A DNA stretch of 64,000 nucleotides. Origin: Bacteroides helcogenes P 36-108 (GTDB taxonomy: Bacteria > Bacteroidota > Bacteroidia > Bacteroidales > Bacteroidaceae). The position numbers and the translations under genes are program-made. Under the pieces are notes generated by a model, which ran no database searches, was not told the origin of the DNA, and worked only from the letters and a program-made list of their open reading frames with translations. Each line of letters opens with the position of its first letter. The first letter of the stretch is position 1. Positions 27,008 through 37,528 of this stretch are shown here, piece by piece. Location: the NCBI RefSeq assembly GCF_000186225.1, contig NC_014933.1, positions 1-64,000 on the forward strand. Direction: 5' to 3'.

Positions 27008-28543
27008 TCAATCAATTTTTAATAAAGGTAATGCAATAATAAATTTAGTCCCTACGTTAAGTTCGCTTTCCGCCCGAATGGTTCCCTTATGATCCACAAT
27101 AATCTTCTTTACATAAGCCAACCCCAAGCCAAAGCCTTTAACATCGTGCAGATTACCTGTATGTACACGATAGAACTTTTCAAATATCTTCTTCAAATTC
27201 TCTTTCTTGATACCAATACCGTTATCCTGAACTGAAATCATCAGCTTACCCGGTTCATTCCAAGTCTTCACAACCAACAGCAACTCCTCATCCGGACGCT
27301 TATACTTCACAGCATTGTCCATAAGGTTGAAAATCACGTTGGTGATATGCATCTCGTCTGCAAAGATAACCGGATCGGTAGCATTGAGTTCCGACTCAAT
27401 CTTGCCGTTATAACGTTCCACTTTCAACGCAAACGTATTGATAACACCGGCTATCAACTCATTAGCATCCAGTTCCTTCATCTTCAATGTAGCCTTCTGA
27501 CGGTCGAACATTGACATCTGAAGCACTTTCTCAACCTGAAACCTCAACCGCTTCGTCTCATCATTGATAACGCCCGATATATGCTGAAACATGGCCGGAG
27601 ACTTGCCAACAGCCGGATCCTTGAGCATCTGTGCCGCCAATGAAATCGTTGAAATCGGCGTTTTGAATTCGTGGGTCATATTGTTGATAAAATCATTCTT
27701 CATCTCTGTCAACCGCTTCTGACGGAATACGATATAGATTGTGAAAATAAATGTAATCAACAGTACAAAGGTGAATATCATAGATGGTATCATAAAGCTT
27801 ACCGAGTCGAAAATATAATCCCTTTTACCCGGAAAATGAATCTTCACAATACTCATACGGGCGGGCGGATCATTCAGAAACAACGGCTGTGAATAAGAGC
27901 TTTCACTACCCTCGTCAGTATAATCCGAGCAACGGTAAACCTCTCTGCCATCTTTATCCACCACTCTGAAATGATAATCCAAATCAATGCCATTATCAAT
28001 CAACCCCGACTTCAGATACTGATCCAAATTCTTAAAATTGACACGCTCTCCAATCGGTTTATCTTTGGCATTATACACCATTTGCAAAACCACCTCGTCC
28101 ACCAATGCACGCTGATAAAGATAGCGTTCTTTAAGCATCTCCATCTGCGAACGTGATGTCTTGGGGATCGTTTTTACCCCATGTTTGCGTGAAATCATTG
28201 CTCTGGGAAGTTGGGAGGCTCCATTACTGAAAGTTTTCAATTCCATGGAGGATTGAACACTGCCATCCGGAGCTATCACAAACCGCTGTACCATTCCACT
28301 CACGCTTTGCGATTGTTCCCACGCCTTCTTTTCCGCATCCGAGATATCTTCTCTCAACCAACGTTCAACTTCCTCGGATTCCACCCCCTTTGACGCGGTC
28401 ATCAATGCACGTTTTACCGATTCATCAAATTGCTCGTTACGCATCTTCACCATTTCCTCAATGTAGCTGATCTGCAGATACAGCAAACTGAGAAAGGAAA
28501 AACCCATCACGATACCTAATATCCATATTGTTGACTTTTTCAT
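27008..28543 (-). CDS. rprX: sensor histidine kinase RprX
   Basis: Membrane sensor kinase. Transmembrane helix 1 at about 5-25 (IWILGIVMGFSFLSLLYLQ), a large periplasmic domain of about 220 residues, transmembrane helix 2 (MIPSMIFTFVLLITFIFTIYIVF), then HisKA with the phospho-acceptor in NNMTHEFKTPISTI and the ATPase boxes NLMDNAVKYKR, VQDNGIGI and GFGLGLAYVKKI. No HAMP domain is obvious. A GTG two codons earlier is possible; the ATG at 28543 is preferred. The stop lies one base before the rprY start, so the pair is an operon with kinase first. Confidence 0.88.
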   Translation of the reverse strand: MKKSTIWILGIVMGFSFLSLLYLQISYIEEMVKMRNEQFDESVKRALMTASKGVESEEVERWLREDISDAEKKAWEQSQSVSGMVQRFVIAPDGSVQSSMELKTFSNGASQLPRAMISRKHGVKTIPKTSRSQMEMLKERYLYQRALVDEVVLQMVYNAKDKPIGERVNFKNLDQYLKSGLIDNGIDLDYHFRVVDKDGREVYRCSDYTDEGSESSYSQPLFLNDPPARMSIVKIHFPGKRDYIFDSVSFMIPSMIFTFVLLITFIFTIYIVFRQKRLTEMKNDFINNMTHEFKTPISTISLAAQMLKDPAVGKSPAMFQHISGVINDETKRLRFQVEKVLQMSMFDRQKATLKMKELDANELIAGVINTFALKVERYNGKIESELNATDPVIFADEMHITNVIFNLMDNAVKYKRPDEELLLVVKTWNEPGKLMISVQDNGIGIKKENLKKIFEKFYRVHTGNLHDVKGFGLGLAYVKKIIVDHKGTIRAESELNVGTKFIIALPLLKID

Positions 28544-28681
28544 AGTCACAAAATTAACACTCCCTAATTAACACTCCTAACTGATTAACCTGATTTAACC
28601 GGACATTCTCGTAAATTAACCGAATGTCATTTTTTAGATTATGTTATGAGCATTATAACAAAAAACGAAGCCTTTGGTTTG

Positions 28682-28689
28682 CAAATTTA
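28682..28689 (-). promoter_or_regulatory. -7 box of rprXY
   Basis: TAAATTTG on the minus strand matches TAnnTTTG, 139 bp before rprX. The fusA2 terminator lies just upstream, so rprXY needs its own promoter. Confidence 0.5.
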
Positions 28690-28746
28690 ATAAAAAATTA
28701 ATCATTCACATTCACATTTCTCCATATTATTAATCTGCATTAATAA

Positions 28747-28786
28747 AAAAGCCGTTATTTCCTACAATAAGGCAATAACGGCTTTA
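28747..28786 (-). terminator. terminator of fusA2
   Basis: AAAGCCGTTATT and AATAACGGCTTT pair over 12 bp; on the minus strand a TTTTTT tract follows. It lies 60 bp past the fusA2 stop. Confidence 0.88.
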
Positions 28787-28845
28787 ACTATTGTTATAAT
28801 AAGCTGTTAGCAATTACTTACTACCAGCCTGCTACCACTGAGAAA

Positions 28846-31002
28846 TCAATCTTCAGCCTGTTTGGCTTCAAACTCCTTAATCAACTTATCTTGCACATCA
28901 CTCGGCACAAGTTCATAACTGGCAAACTTCATAATAAACGAAGCACGACCGCCTGTCAATGAGCTCAAAGCCGTTGAATAAGAAGACATTTCTTTGAGAG
29001 GAACCTTTGCACTTAGTTTTTCATAGCCGGCTTCGCTGCTCATTCCCATAATCATGGCACGTCTTCCTTGCAGATCGCCCATTACATCACCCATCTTGTC
29101 GGAAGGCACAAATACCTCCACATCATAAATCGGTTCAAGAATCTTCGGACCTGCATTCTTAAACGCCTCACTGAAAGCATTACGCCCCGCCAGCATGAAA
29201 GATATTTCATTAGAGTCAACCGGATGCATTTTGCCGTCATATACAATGACACGCACGTCACGGGCATACGAACCGGTCAACGGCCCCTGTTCCATACGAG
29301 ACATAATACCTTTAAGGATAGCGGGCATAAAGCGAGCATCAATGGAACCGCCCACAATGCTGTTAACGAATACCACCTTGCCTCCCCATTCCAATGGAAT
29401 CTCTTCAGAGCCTTTCACATTTATCTTGAACTCCTGGCCGCCAAACCTATAAGTATCAGGCATGGGCATACCTTCGTAATAAGGTTCTACAATCAAGTGA
29501 ACTTCGCCAAACTGACCGGCGCCGCCAGATTGTTTTTTATGACGATAATCGGCACGGGCGGCTTTCGTTATGGTTTCGCGATATGGAATCCTCGGTTCTT
29601 CAAACTTTACTTGCAGTTTTTCATTATTTTCCAAACGCCACTTCAACGTACGCAAATGAAACTCACCTTGCCCATGTATAATGGTCTGACGCAATTCTTT
29701 GGACTGGTCTATTATCCATGTCGGATCTTCCTCACGCATGCGGTTCAGAGCCACCATCATTTTCTCGGTATCAGCTTCATTCAAAGGCTTGATGGCCCGT
29801 GAATATTTGGAATTAGGATATTTGATGAAGTTGAACCGATTTTCAGCCCCCTTTCCATTCAACGTATTACCGGTGTGCACGTCTTTCAGCTTTACAGTAC
29901 AGCCAATGTCACCTGCCACCATCTCTTCTACTTTAATACGGTTGGAACCTGCACAAGCATAAATCTGCGCGATGCGTTCCTTAGATCCACGGTCCGCATT
30001 CGTAAAGTCATCACCTTCATGTACTTTGCCACTCATTACTTTAAAGTATTGCACATCACCAATATGTGGCTCAACAGCGGTCTTAAAGAAATACAATGAA
30101 GCCGGACCGTCCGCCTCCGGTTTCACCACTTCTCCGCGTGTGTTGTGCACCGGAGGCATTTCATCTACAAACGGAACTACATTACCCAAGAATTCCATCA
30201 GGCGGCGTACTCCCATATCTTTTCCGGCACAGACACAGAACACCGGAAACATGCCGCGAGAAGCCAGGCCTTTACGGATTCCCTCACGCATTTCATCCTC
30301 ACTCAAGGAGTCTTGTTCAAAGAACTTTTCCATCAAACTTTCATCGTGTTCGGCAGCGGCTTCTACCAATGCTTTGTGCAATGCGTTCGCTTTTTCCATT
30401 TCTTCGGCCGGAACATCCTCAATCGTGGGAGCTCCTCCTTCGGGTCCCCACGAATATTTCTTCATCAAAAGTACATCAATCAGCGAATTGAAATTCGGTC
30501 CGGTAGCCAACGGATATTGCACGGGCACTACCTTTGAACCATATATGGACTGCAACTGCTCCAATACCATATCATAATCACACTTTTCATTGTCAAGTTG
30601 ATTTACGAGGAAAATGACCGGCTTACCCAGCTTCTCCGTATAGCGAAAATGGTTTTGTGTCCCAACCTCCGGACCATATTGCCCGTTCAGTAACAGGATA
30701 GCAGTATCAGTTACGTTCAATGCTGTCATTGCAGCTCCCACAAAGTCATCACTACCCGGGCAGTCTATGATATTCAACTTCTTACCGTTCCATTCCACAT
30801 GGAAAACGGTGGAAAACACAGAATAGCCATATTCCTGTTCCACCGGAAAGTAATCACTGACTGTATTCTTGGCAGTAATCCTGCCTCTACGTTTTATAAT
30901 ACCACCCTCAAAGAGCAGTGCTTCTGTGAGAGTGGTTTTACCCGAGCCGTCATTGCCAAGAAGGGCAATGTTCTTAATTTCATTCGTCTGATATACTTTC
31001 AT
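28846..31002 (-). CDS. fusA2: elongation factor G paralogue EF-G2 with degenerate GTPase motifs
   Basis: 718-residue translational GTPase-like factor with all EF-G domains. P-loop GNDGSGKTT (16-24) is intact, but switch I has QEYGYSVFS instead of the ERGITI type, G3 is DCPGSDDF (80-87) where EF-G has DTPGHVDF, so the catalytic His is Ser84, and G4 is NQLD (134-137) instead of NKxD. In B. thetaiotaomicron the orthologous EF-G2 is reported to support slow, GTPase-independent translation during carbon limitation and to be switched on by the regulator Cur; the same role is inferred here. It is preceded by a 463-bp gap with its own promoter and a giant hairpin, and followed by a terminator. Confidence 0.9.
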   Translation of the reverse strand: MKVYQTNEIKNIALLGNDGSGKTTLTEALLFEGGIIKRRGRITAKNTVSDYFPVEQEYGYSVFSTVFHVEWNGKKLNIIDCPGSDDFVGAAMTALNVTDTAILLLNGQYGPEVGTQNHFRYTEKLGKPVIFLVNQLDNEKCDYDMVLEQLQSIYGSKVVPVQYPLATGPNFNSLIDVLLMKKYSWGPEGGAPTIEDVPAEEMEKANALHKALVEAAAEHDESLMEKFFEQDSLSEDEMREGIRKGLASRGMFPVFCVCAGKDMGVRRLMEFLGNVVPFVDEMPPVHNTRGEVVKPEADGPASLYFFKTAVEPHIGDVQYFKVMSGKVHEGDDFTNADRGSKERIAQIYACAGSNRIKVEEMVAGDIGCTVKLKDVHTGNTLNGKGAENRFNFIKYPNSKYSRAIKPLNEADTEKMMVALNRMREEDPTWIIDQSKELRQTIIHGQGEFHLRTLKWRLENNEKLQVKFEEPRIPYRETITKAARADYRHKKQSGGAGQFGEVHLIVEPYYEGMPMPDTYRFGGQEFKINVKGSEEIPLEWGGKVVFVNSIVGGSIDARFMPAILKGIMSRMEQGPLTGSYARDVRVIVYDGKMHPVDSNEISFMLAGRNAFSEAFKNAGPKILEPIYDVEVFVPSDKMGDVMGDLQGRRAMIMGMSSEAGYEKLSAKVPLKEMSSYSTALSSLTGGRASFIMKFASYELVPSDVQDKLIKEFEAKQAED

Positions 31003-31067
31003 GACATTATAAGGTTATTAGTGAATAATTTGATATGCCTTCACATACCTTGATTTTAAGTGGAGCG

Positions 31068-31097
31068 CAAATTAGACATTAATTAAAAGAAAAGCAA
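31068..31097 (-). promoter_or_regulatory. candidate fusA2 promoter
   Basis: Minus strand TTG (31097-31095), 19-bp spacer, CTAATTTG (31075-31068), one base off TAnnTTTG. It would give a leader of about 60 nt. An off-consensus -7 box would fit an activator-dependent gene. Confidence 0.5.
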
Positions 31098-31199
31098 CAA
31101 AGGGCAGCATGTTATACAACACACCACCCTTTATCTAAAGATTTTATTTTACTTTTTTCACCAACCAGACATTAATTACAGTAAATCCTAAGCCCGTTC

Positions 31200-31273
31200 T
31201 ACTAAAACCTCTTGAGATTTTTAGTAAAACTTTGGGGGATTTTTAGTAAAAATCCCCCAAAGTTTTACTAAAA
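31200..31273. repeat. perfect 26-bp inverted repeat (giant hairpin) with TTTTAGTA/TACTAAAA repeats
   Basis: Arms 31219-31244 and 31248-31273 are perfectly complementary over 26 bp, separated by only AGT. The core is AAACTTTGGGGGATTTTT with flanking TTTTAGTA. The octamer occurs four times in alternating orientation (31200, 31219, 31241, 31266). It lies between the lacZ terminator and the fusA2 promoter. Too long and lacking a following T-tract for an ordinary terminator; it may be a dispersed palindromic element. Confidence 0.85.
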
Positions 31274-31390
31274 GTTTTTCTCCCTCCGGAAGTAGTTTGT
31301 AGCAAGGCACAAAAGATAAAAGTCAACAGGCAGATATTCAAGAGTGCCGACGGCAAGTCTTCATAATGCAATGCCGGCACGTTTCCTTCT

Positions 31391-31446
31391 AAAAAAAAAG
31401 CGGAGCTGCACCTTGAAAATGGTCAAGTCTTCAAGATGCAGTCCGC
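31391..31446 (-). terminator. terminator of lacZ
   Basis: On the minus strand GCGGA-CTGCA-CTTGA pairs with TCAAG-TGCAG-TCCGC with small bulges, followed by nine T, 20 bp past the lacZ stop. Besides this, the hairpin at 31200-31273 and the fusA2 promoter, I see no gene in 31003-31465. Confidence 0.85.
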
Positions 31447-31465
31447 CTATGTCAATACAATCCGC

Positions 31466-34687
<3,222 letters not shown>

Positions 34688-34732
34688 TTATAGAAAAAAA
34701 ACGAAAATGGTGGCTTTCTCCTGCCAAAATCT

Positions 34733-34740
34733 TACTTTTG
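34733..34740 (+). promoter_or_regulatory. -7 box of the hemW-ECF genes
   Basis: TACTTTTG, 22 bp before the hemW ATG, matches TAnnTTTG. Confidence 0.5.
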
Positions 34741-34762
34741 CACCCAAACAACCTTTTCAATT

Positions 34763-35896
34763 ATGGCAGGTATATACATCCATATCCCTTTTTGCAAGAC
34801 CCGGTGCATTTATTGCGACTTCTATTCCACAACCCACAGCGAACTGAAACAACGCTATATCCATGCCTTATGCCAGGAGCTGCAAAACCGGAAAGACTAT
34901 CTGAAAGGTGAAGCTGTTGAAACTGTCTATTTTGGTGGAGGAACCCCCTCACAACTTACCGAAGAGGATTTTATCCAAATATTCAATACCATCAAAGAAA
35001 TCTGCGGACTGGAAAACGCGATAGAAATCACACTCGAAGCCAATCCCGATGACTTGACAGAGGAATATGTCAGCATGCTTCAGACCCTTCCATTCAACCG
35101 TATCAGCATGGGAATACAGACTTTTGACGATCCAACATTAAAACTACTGAACCGGCGTCACAACTCGGCGCAAGCTACAACAGCCATTGAACGATGCCGG
35201 CAGGCAGACTTCCACAATATCAGTATCGACCTGATTTATGGCCTGCCCGGAGAAACAGACAAACGATGGAAACATGATCTCCAACAAGCTGTCGGCCTCA
35301 ATGTTGAGCATATCTCCGCCTACCATCTGACTTATGAAAAAGGAACACCTATTTATGAAATGTTGCAAACCTGTCATATTCGTGAGGTCGATGAAGAAAG
35401 CAGTGTGCGTTTTTTCACCACACTGACAGAAACCCTCGTAGAAAACGGTTACGAGCATTATGAGATATCCAATTTCTGCAAACCCGGCATGTACTCCCGC
35501 CATAACACTTCTTATTGGAGAGGTATCCCATATTTGGGATGCGGACCTTCTGCACATTCTTTCAACAGAGAAACAAGAGAGTGGAATGTTTCTTCCTTAA
35601 CGACTTATATAAGCTCCATAGAAGAAGGACACCGTTCTTATGAAATAGAAAAACTGGATGAAGCGGCCCGCTATAACGAATACATCATGACCGGCTTGCG
35701 CACTCAATGGGGAGTTTCTTTGGAACATTTAGGACAGGTATTTGGAAACAAATTACTGAAATATTGCCGGGATATGGCTGCCCCCCATTTGGAAAGCGGC
35801 AAACTCAACATCCACAATAACCACCTTTACTTTACACGAAACGGAGTTTTTGTTTCAGACGATATACTGAGCGACTTAATGTATGTAGAAGAATAA
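34763..35896 (+). CDS. hemW: radical SAM heme chaperone HemW
   Basis: HemN-like radical SAM protein now understood to carry heme rather than to oxidise coproporphyrinogen. IYIHIPFCKTRCIYCDFYS has the CxxxCxxC cluster motif at the N-terminus; YFGGGTPSQLT, GIQTFDDPTLKLLNR and DLIYGLPGETDKRW are family hallmarks. 377 residues is the HemW length, and the C-terminus lacks the extra HemN N-terminal tail. It is 12 bp upstream of an ECF sigma gene, so the two may be cotranscribed. Confidence 0.9.
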   Translation: MAGIYIHIPFCKTRCIYCDFYSTTHSELKQRYIHALCQELQNRKDYLKGEAVETVYFGGGTPSQLTEEDFIQIFNTIKEICGLENAIEITLEANPDDLTEEYVSMLQTLPFNRISMGIQTFDDPTLKLLNRRHNSAQATTAIERCRQADFHNISIDLIYGLPGETDKRWKHDLQQAVGLNVEHISAYHLTYEKGTPIYEMLQTCHIREVDEESSVRFFTTLTETLVENGYEHYEISNFCKPGMYSRHNTSYWRGIPYLGCGPSAHSFNRETREWNVSSLTTYISSIEEGHRSYEIEKLDEAARYNEYIMTGLRTQWGVSLEHLGQVFGNKLLKYCRDMAAPHLESGKLNIHNNHLYFTRNGVFVSDDILSDLMYVEE

Positions 35897-35908
35897 AAAA
35901 CGAATAGC

Positions 35909-36454
35909 ATGACCGAACAAGAAGTCAGACGATATTTACGCCAAATGAAGGAAGAAGACTCAGAAAGAGCCTTCCATGGTTTCTACAATCTTTGCTATGA
36001 CCGTCTGTTCCGCATTGCCTACTATTATGTGAAACACGGAGAATGGGCACAAGAAATAGTGCTCGATGTGTTCATGCGTCTTTGGGAGCAGCGTGCCAAA
36101 TTACCCGAAGTGAACAATATAGAGGATTATTGCTTTATTCTGACCAAGAATGCTTCCCTCAACTATCTGGACAAAGAAAGCAGACATACCACACAATCCT
36201 CTGACCAACTTCCCGAACCCTCCGACCGGGCTAACTCTCCGGAAGACACCCTTATAAGTGAAGAACTTTTCGCCCGCTACGTCAAAGCTCTTGACCGTCT
36301 GCCCCAACGTTGCCGTGAAGTCTTCATCCGTGTCCGCGAAGAGAAACAAAGCTATGCACAAGTAGCAAAAGAACTGAATATAAGCGTAAAGACAGTAGAT
36401 GCACAACTTCAGAAAGCCCTCACAAGGCTAAGGGAGATGCTGCTTTCCGAATAA
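35909..36454 (+). CDS. ECF RNA polymerase sigma factor (Bacteroides family)
   Basis: Second alternative sigma factor of the window. Region 2: FHGFYNLCYDRLFRIAYYYVKHGEWAQEIVLDVFMRLWEQ; region 4: LDRLPQRCREVFIRVREEKQSYAQVAKELNISVKTVDAQLQKALTRL. 181 residues. Followed in the same orientation by FecR, TonB receptor and DUF4249 genes, the classic order. A 193-bp gap separates it from fecR and contains TACCTTTA (about 36534), a weak promoter-like box. Confidence 0.93.
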   Translation: MTEQEVRRYLRQMKEEDSERAFHGFYNLCYDRLFRIAYYYVKHGEWAQEIVLDVFMRLWEQRAKLPEVNNIEDYCFILTKNASLNYLDKESRHTTQSSDQLPEPSDRANSPEDTLISEELFARYVKALDRLPQRCREVFIRVREEKQSYAQVAKELNISVKTVDAQLQKALTRLREMLLSE

Positions 36455-36647
36455 TTCCGGCTACCGGCCATCATTATTTTCGACATCCTTCCGGCAATAC
36501 CCCCTATACATTTGTCGGTCGAATCTTCGTCTCTTACCTTTAACGTTCTTTTACAACAGAAAGATAGGGAATTCTTCAAGAGTTCCTGTCTTTATTTAAA
36601 ATGCGGTTAACATTACAATATATAAAGGATAAATAGAGATAATTAAA

Positions 36648-37526
36648 ATGGGAATCAGGAACGAGAATTTTGACAAAGTATTAAATGTGCTGATTGCTTC
36701 CACCCGTTCACCGCGCGAGCACTTTTCTGCAGCAAATAGCTGGAAGTTATTGGAGAAGCGACTATTTACGCGCAGAAGCAAAAGGATTCTCCAATTCCGT
36801 ATAACAAGTGCCGCTGCCATAGCCTTGTTATGCATAGCAAGTTGGCTCATTTACAATGCCATACGCCCTGTACCCATGCAAACCATATCCACCTTAGCCG
36901 AAACGCGTACCGTAATATTACCCGACCAAACGGAAGTCACACTGAACCATTACTCTACCTTAACTTATCCGGCACACTTCAAAGGAGATTGTAGAAAAGT
37001 AGAATTGCAAGGGGAAGCCTATTTTGAAGTGGCCAAAGATGCTAAACACCCGTTCATCGTGCGGGCAGAAGCCGTAAAGGTACAGGTATTGGGCACTCAC
37101 TTCAATGTAGAAGCCTATCCCGACGACGAAGAAGTACGAACCACATTGCTCGAAGGCTCTGTAGCCGTCAGCATCGAAGGAGAAAGCCAAAGAGTGGTGC
37201 TTACTCCCAACCAAAACGCAATATATAATAAGGTGAAAGGTACATTGGTGCAAGAAGCCACTCCAAATGCCTCCGATGAAATTTTATGGAGCCGAGGCAT
37301 CATCCTTTTCAATCAATTACCATTGCAGGAGATTGCCCGCCAATTGTCTAATACTTTCCACACAGAAATCCTCATTGAGGATATTCATTTGAGAAACTAT
37401 CGTATGACAGCTACTTTTCACGAAGGCGAAAGTCTGACGGAAATGCTCGATCTATTAAAAGCTGTCGGTAATTTTAAATATAAACAGACTAACGACACTA
37501 TTACCATTACTTACAAACTTAACTGA
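36648..37526 (+). CDS. FecR-family anti-sigma factor
   Basis: Controls the preceding ECF sigma factor. Short cytoplasmic head, one transmembrane helix at about 53-72 (ITSAAAIALLCIASWLIYNAI), then FecR domain (TISTLAETRTVILPDQTEVTLNHYSTLTYP, VQVLGTHFNVEAY) and DUF4974 tail (FNQLPLQEIARQLSNTFHTEILI). 292 residues. Its stop lies two bases before the TonB receptor start, so the two are tightly coupled. Confidence 0.92.
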   Translation: MGIRNENFDKVLNVLIASTRSPREHFSAANSWKLLEKRLFTRRSKRILQFRITSAAAIALLCIASWLIYNAIRPVPMQTISTLAETRTVILPDQTEVTLNHYSTLTYPAHFKGDCRKVELQGEAYFEVAKDAKHPFIVRAEAVKVQVLGTHFNVEAYPDDEEVRTTLLEGSVAVSIEGESQRVVLTPNQNAIYNKVKGTLVQEATPNASDEILWSRGIILFNQLPLQEIARQLSNTFHTEILIEDIHLRNYRMTATFHEGESLTEMLDLLKAVGNFKYKQTNDTITITYKLN

Positions 37527-37528
37527 TC

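Noticed and set aside
29068..30577. Several overlapping long plus-strand frames (up to 244 codons) antisense to fusA2
   Set aside because: They overlap each other in different frames and oppose a well-conserved gene; no promoter or recognisable protein.
31219..31273. Invertible phase-variable promoter flanked by inverted repeats
   Set aside because: Only 3 bases lie between the arms, so there is nothing to invert, and no site-specific recombinase gene is present.
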